A stretch of DNA of 64,000 nt from Rhodospirillales bacterium (lineage in GTDB: Bacteria > Pseudomonadota > Alphaproteobacteria > Rhodospirillales > Casp-alpha2). Positions within the stretch are counted from its first letter, which is position 1; the number at the start of each line of letters is the position of its first letter. The stretch is from assembly GCA_023145215.1 (NCBI GenBank), contig JAGLED010000041.1:1-64000 (forward strand), given 5' to 3'. Below are positions 60,657-64,000 of this stretch, piece by piece. Below the pieces are notes generated by a model. The model ran no database searches and was not told the origin of the DNA. It was given only the letters and a program-made list of their open reading frames with translations. The position numbers and the translations under genes are program-made.

Positions 60657-61941
60657 GTTGTTTGCCGGGCCCGATCCCGAGCCCGTTCAACAATCTGACC
60701 GTCGCATACGTCAGGCGAAACAAAACCAAGCGCGGCCACAAGCGGGTCCGACCATAGACGTCGCCGGACAACACCGAAATCACCGCCGCCTGCAGGCCGA
60801 AGCGCTGCGACGGGTTCATGAACAGAAACCGCATCGCCGGGTCCATGAAGCGGTAGATGAACCATGAAAACCCCGAGATCCCCCGGTCCACGCGGCGCTG
60901 ATAACCGGCCAATACCCGACCCGCTTTCTTTGGCTCGGCGAGACACGTGTCGACGGCGTCGGCGGCGTATTCCGCGCTCTGCATGGCGATGAAGACGCCG
61001 CTGGAAAACACCGGATCGATGAAGGCGTACGCGTCGCCCACCATCAGATACCGCTCGCCGAAGATCCGGCGGGCACGATACGAAAAATTGCCGGCGGCGC
61101 GGGTTTCATCCAGCGGACGCGCGCCGGACATACGCCGGTCGACGTTGGGGCAGCGTTTGAACGACTGTAACAGGAAATCCCCGAGCGAACCGTCGCGCGA
61201 CTTCAGGTATTCGGGCGTGCTCACCATCCCGACGCTCATCCGGTCGTCGTCCAGCGGGATCATCCAGAACCAGCCGTGCTCGAACCAATAGATGCTGATG
61301 TTGCCGGCCTCTTCGCCGTCGCGGCGCGGCACCCCTGAAAAATGGTTGAAGACGGCGGCGCTGTTGTGGCGCGGATCACGGGCCTTGAGGCCGAGCTTGG
61401 CGGAAACGAAGGTATCGCGCCCGGATGCGTCGATCAGGTAGCGGGCGTTCAGTTCTTCGGACGCGCCTTCGCCGTCCACCGGTTTCACGGTGACCGTGGC
61501 CCGGTCGGGCGCGGTCCGGAAATCGAGGACCTCGGTGCGTTCGCGGATCTCGGCACCCTTTGCGCGGGCGTTATCCAAAAGAATTTTGTCGAATTCCGAC
61601 CGCGTCACCTGAAAGGCGCTCGGCTCGTCGGGATGGAGCGCGCGGGCGAAGTCAAAGACCGTGTGGCGGGCTTCGCCGGGAACGGAAAAGTCAGCGCCCT
61701 TTTTCTCGACCCCGACAGCGCGCACCTGGTCGAGCACGCCAAGCTTGCGGAAGATCGGCACGTTTCGGGGCAGCAGGGATTCACCGATGTGAAACCGCGG
61801 GTGTTTGCTTTTCTCCAGCACCAGCGCGCGGCGGCCCTTCATCGCCAGCAACGCCGCGACGGTGCTCCCCGCGGGGCCGCCGCCGATCACGATCACGTCG
61901 TAATCGGGCGGGTGGGCATGTGTATCGGCCGGGCTGCTCAA
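60649..61941 (-). CDS. Flavin-dependent halogenase-like oxidoreductase
   Basis: The 430-residue flavoprotein has the FAD motif VIGGGPAGSTVAA (18-30), an ESLLPRN loop, and K81 in the EKKGADF region. GWFWMIP at 223-229 is the W-x-W-x-I-P signature of flavin-dependent halogenases. The C-terminal half (GDAYAFIDPVFSSGVFIAM) also fits geranylgeranyl-reductase-like relatives, which lack halogenation. No partner flavin reductase is nearby. Beside a polyene cluster, halogenation of the product is plausible but not proven. Confidence 0.8.
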   Translation of the reverse strand: MSSPADTHAHPPDYDVIVIGGGPAGSTVAALLAMKGRRALVLEKSKHPRFHIGESLLPRNVPIFRKLGVLDQVRAVGVEKKGADFSVPGEARHTVFDFARALHPDEPSAFQVTRSEFDKILLDNARAKGAEIRERTEVLDFRTAPDRATVTVKPVDGEGASEELNARYLIDASGRDTFVSAKLGLKARDPRHNSAAVFNHFSGVPRRDGEEAGNISIYWFEHGWFWMIPLDDDRMSVGMVSTPEYLKSRDGSLGDFLLQSFKRCPNVDRRMSGARPLDETRAAGNFSYRARRIFGERYLMVGDAYAFIDPVFSSGVFIAMQSAEYAADAVDTCLAEPKKAGRVLAGYQRRVDRGISGFSWFIYRFMDPAMRFLFMNPSQRFGLQAAVISVLSGDVYGRTRLWPRLVLFRLTYATVRLLNGLGIGPGKQLN

Positions 61942-62345
61942 GTGATCGGTGTCCCTGCAAGACGGTTCTGACCGCCGCGCTCACCATAACGGCGGCAAGT
62001 GCGGAAACAACCCCCGGCGGGGAAATGTGACTTAACGCATAACATGAGAATGCCATCCGCAGAAATTCAACACTTCGATGCCGAGTTCAACGCATAAAGT
62101 GAGAACGGATTAACACTAAGCGTGAGAAAATCTTCGAAATCTGATGCATAAGGCGAGAAAACCTCTACTCACAAAATTATTACATAATTCCAATACCTTA
62201 TAGGCATGAAATTTGATCTCGTCTGTAAGCTATCACTTAGCGAGAACCATGTGTTGCGATGTAAGCATTGTTTCTCTGAGCGTTTCTGGCTCACCACAAA
62301 ACGGCCTCGTATTTTGGCGTTGATCCGACGCCGCATTGACGGCTT
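61942..62345. other. 404-bp AT-rich gap with iteron-like repeats
   Basis: No gene-like frame; an open frame reaching 62233 overlaps the neighbouring gene and is not protein-like. Composition is clearly more AT-rich than the flanks, especially 62140-62260. It holds the four repeats listed at 62034-62159 and a fifth weaker copy near 62232. It separates the flavoenzyme gene from the motor-like operon. Confidence 0.7.
62034..62159 (+). repeat. Four 17-bp iteron-like direct repeats
   Basis: The copies are aacgcataacatgagaa (62034), aacgcataaagtgagaa (62089), aacactaagcgtgagaa (62112) and gatgcataaggcgagaa (62143). Spacing is irregular (55, 23, 31 bases). The shared core is gcataa-N2-tgagaa. They could be binding sites for a recombinase or regulator, or the degenerate end of a mobile element. 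None is recognised. Confidence 0.7.
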
Positions 62346-62924
62346 TCAACTGCAACTCGCCTCGGCCTGATCCACGGGTATACTGCTCTCGACCAGCGAA
62401 TGATACCCCGCGAACGTCGGCTTCAAGACCGTCGATGCAGCCAGATTTTCCTTTTTGTGCGTCGCCCATTTGAACGTCACCTCACCGATGGGCCGCGCCG
62501 TGTCGTAGGTGGCGCCCCGTTCCGGCGACAGATAGGCGAGATGAAACCGCCAGCACCCGGGCCACGGCTCGTTGATGTTCACGCTGACGACCCGCGTGTC
62601 GTCCTTGGACGATGGGTACGACAACACGACCGGCACGCCGGAATCGCCGAACTTCCGTATCAGATCATCGCCGGGCTCCGACGATTCCAGGTCTTCGCGC
62701 ACCAGCAGTATCCGGTTCCCGTTCGGCGCCAGGATCTCCAGCCGGTAGTCGACTTTCGCCGGATGGAGTTCGAAGTCACCCATGATGAAGCGACCGCCGA
62801 CGGCCTGGGCCGGTGCGTAAGTCCCGATGTCGAGGAACAGCACGAACAAGACTACGGCCGCGCCCAGCGCGGCGCAGACGATGTCGAGAAAACTCAGAAG
62901 GAGTGTGTCTTCGCTCTCATCCAT
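62346..62924 (-). CDS. ExbD/MotB-like single-pass protein B2, unknown system
   Basis: The 192-residue protein has a short cytoplasmic start, one membrane helix (FLDIVCAALGAAVVLFVLFLDIG) with Asp14 at its entry, and a beta-rich outside domain of about 150 residues. Asp placed there is the proton-pathway residue of ExbD, TolR and MotB. No OmpA peptidoglycan-binding domain is present. It overlaps the preceding gene by eight bases. A paralogue in layout lies immediately upstream. Confidence 0.78.
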   Translation of the reverse strand: MDESEDTLLLSFLDIVCAALGAAVVLFVLFLDIGTYAPAQAVGGRFIMGDFELHPAKVDYRLEILAPNGNRILLVREDLESSEPGDDLIRKFGDSGVPVVLSYPSSKDDTRVVSVNINEPWPGCWRFHLAYLSPERGATYDTARPIGEVTFKWATHKKENLAASTVLKPTFAGYHSLVESSIPVDQAEASCS

Positions 62925-63522
62925 CGCCCATCTCCTGCTTTACGGTGCAATCGTGCGGCCGGCAGCGCACCTTCTTCGACGAGTTCGGGCGAAAATCGAA
63001 CAGGAACTGCTCGCCCTTGTCGAGCTCGCCGCCAAGCGACCAGACTTCCGCGCCATACACGATCGTCGCCGTGAAAGGTGCGGGCGCCGCGCCCGCGTAC
63101 GGCGCGGACAGGCGGAACGCGGTGCCGTTGACGACCAGCGACGCGTCCGCGACCGCAAGCCGCCAGTTCTTGCTGGTGTTGCCGTCGAACTCCTTGGCGA
63201 GGATCGACTTGTGCTTCCTGAGGCCCGTCCACCTGCCGGTCAGGCCGGCCGCCTCGATGGTAATCGTCATCATCAGGCCGGTGCGCAATCCCGGCGCGTC
63301 GACCGGGGAGAACGCCTCGAACCCGGCGGCATCGGCGCTTTGCGCACGCGAAACGCCGAGCGCGTCGCGGATGATCTCTCCACCCTGGGGCGCGACGACG
63401 ACGATGAGAAACAGCATCATCGCCGCCCCCAGCGAAGACGACAGCACGTCGATCAGTGGCAACGCATCGAAACCGAGCTCGCCGCCGTCGGTCGCCGCTC
63501 CTCTGTTCCTACGCCGTCGCAT
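62917..63522 (-). CDS. ExbD/MotB-like single-pass protein B1, unknown system
   Basis: The 201-residue protein has a basic N-terminus, one membrane helix (LIDVLSSSLGAAMMLFLIVVV) with Asp25 at its start, and an outside domain of about 150 residues, mostly beta. Asp25 matches the proton-path Asp of ExbD. It overlaps the channel-subunit gene by 14 bases and the B2 gene by eight, so all three are translated together. The outside domain is not recognised. Confidence 0.78.
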   Translation of the reverse strand: MRRRRNRGAATDGGELGFDALPLIDVLSSSLGAAMMLFLIVVVAPQGGEIIRDALGVSRAQSADAAGFEAFSPVDAPGLRTGLMMTITIEAAGLTGRWTGLRKHKSILAKEFDGNTSKNWRLAVADASLVVNGTAFRLSAPYAGAAPAPFTATIVYGAEVWSLGGELDKGEQFLFDFRPNSSKKVRCRPHDCTVKQEMGDG

Positions 63523-64000
63523 TCGCGCCGCCCGCGGCCGTCTGCTCGGTCTGCTGATAGCGCCGGATGAAACGTTCGCGGCAGTTGGCGACGAGCCGCC
63601 GCTCCATCGACGCGACGATCTCGCGGCCGATCCGGAGAATCATGGCAAGAATCAGACCGACGAACGTCGTCGCGAAGGCAAGTCCGAGCGCACCCGTCAC
63701 GTTGGTGATCTCCGCAACCTGTTCGATCTTGCCGCTGGCGCTGATCACCGATTTGGCTTCGGGAAACGCCGTCATGATGCCGTCGACGGTGCCGATAAAC
63801 GCGAACGTTGGTACCAGCATGATCATGAGATTGAGCCACGCGTGGCTTCGCTCGAGGCCATACTCCTGCGCCTCGAGCAGTTCGAGGAATTCGTTCTTGC
63901 GGCGTTCGCGCTGCGTATCCTCACGGTTGAAATGGAGCATACGCACGACGAGGTCCAGCGCACTCGGCCAGTTTCGACCCGTGCCGGCCCCGCCGAGGTA
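63509..64000 (-). CDS. MotA/TolQ/ExbB-type proton channel subunit, 5' end outside window
   Basis: The visible 163 residues start beyond the window edge. Two membrane helices carry the family motifs: VPTFAFIGTVDGIMTAF, and TGALGLAFATTFVGLILAMILR, the latter with the polar Thr pair lining the ion path in ExbB/TolQ. It is first (or early) in an operon with two Asp-helix proteins, forming a complete stator-like set. The missing N-terminus should hold the first helix. Confidence 0.85.
   Translation of the reverse strand, partial: YLGGAGTGRNWPSALDLVVRMLHFNREDTQRERRKNEFLELLEAQEYGLERSHAWLNLMIMLVPTFAFIGTVDGIMTAFPEAKSVISASGKIEQVAEITNVTGALGLAFATTFVGLILAMILRIGREIVASMERRLVANCRERFIRRYQQTEQTAAGGANATA

Noticed and set aside
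62034-62159. CRISPR array
   Set aside because: The repeats are only 17 bases, diverged and irregularly spaced (55, 23, 31), with no palindromic arms or cas genes.
62233-62469. 78-codon minus-strand open frame
   Set aside because: It overlaps the end of the well-supported B2 gene in another frame and has no ribosome site or motif.

Overview
The window is about 64 kb of GC-rich chromosomal DNA, densely coded, from an alphaproteobacterium. It looks most like the Rhodospirillales or relatives, but no genus can be named from sequence alone. Three things point this way: two GGAAC-N16-CGTT promoters of the EcfG general-stress type; a Gram-negative envelope gene set (porin, LolA, lipoproteins, DsbB); and the mix of small conserved proteins. 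Three tRNAs are present (Val-CAC, Leu-CAA, Arg-CCG). I see no rRNA, CRISPR array, prophage or insertion sequence.

Positions 1-5026 hold the 5' part of a DUF3604/PHP-type protein behind a perfect 22-bp palindrome, tRNA-Val, two tandem 2OG-Fe(II) oxygenases and a converging methyltransferase. Positions 5289-24729 are mostly housekeeping: glmU-glmS with a small Cys-rich exported protein, a TPR-sulfotransferase, a porin, gabD, gor, a class II DAHP synthase, pncB, an APC-like permease, nadE and cysS. Positions 24747-35045 carry REP-like repeats between convergent genes, a PAS-GGDEF-EAL protein with a histidine-kinase H-box, cimA, trmJ, a minus-strand run (YqaA-like protein, dsbB, coq7, GFA protein), an orphan ABC ATPase and a lipoprotein hydrolase. 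Positions 35163-45928 hold exported and membrane proteins, a glycosyltransferase-C-like protein, and a catabolic-looking set (CitE-like lyase, TauD dioxygenase, CaiB-type CoA-transferase, alpha/beta hydrolase).

Positions 46035-48976 form an envelope-stress locus. It has an orphan OmpR-type regulator with Glu where the phosphorylated Asp should be, an ECF sigma factor, and small membrane proteins or lipoproteins, two of which have EcfG-type promoters.

Positions 49733-61941 carry an aryl-polyene-type biosynthetic cluster. One long minus-strand operon encodes an ACP, a COG4648 membrane protein, an AMP-ligase fused to a hotdog domain, a LpxL-like acyltransferase, LolA, an MMPL exporter, a ketosynthase, a Cys-less ketosynthase partner, a dehydratase, a ketoreductase and a GT2. 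It is flanked by a YdcF-like protein and a halogenase-like flavoenzyme. The usual ammonia-lyase and thioesterase are not present.

After an AT-rich, repeat-bearing gap, the window ends inside a minus-strand operon (62346 to beyond 64000). It encodes a MotA/TolQ/ExbB-type channel subunit and two small proteins, each with one N-terminal membrane helix carrying an Asp, as in ExbD or MotB. This ion-driven complex is the least explained system in the window. The polyene cluster without its starter genes and the Glu-56 response regulator come next in interest.
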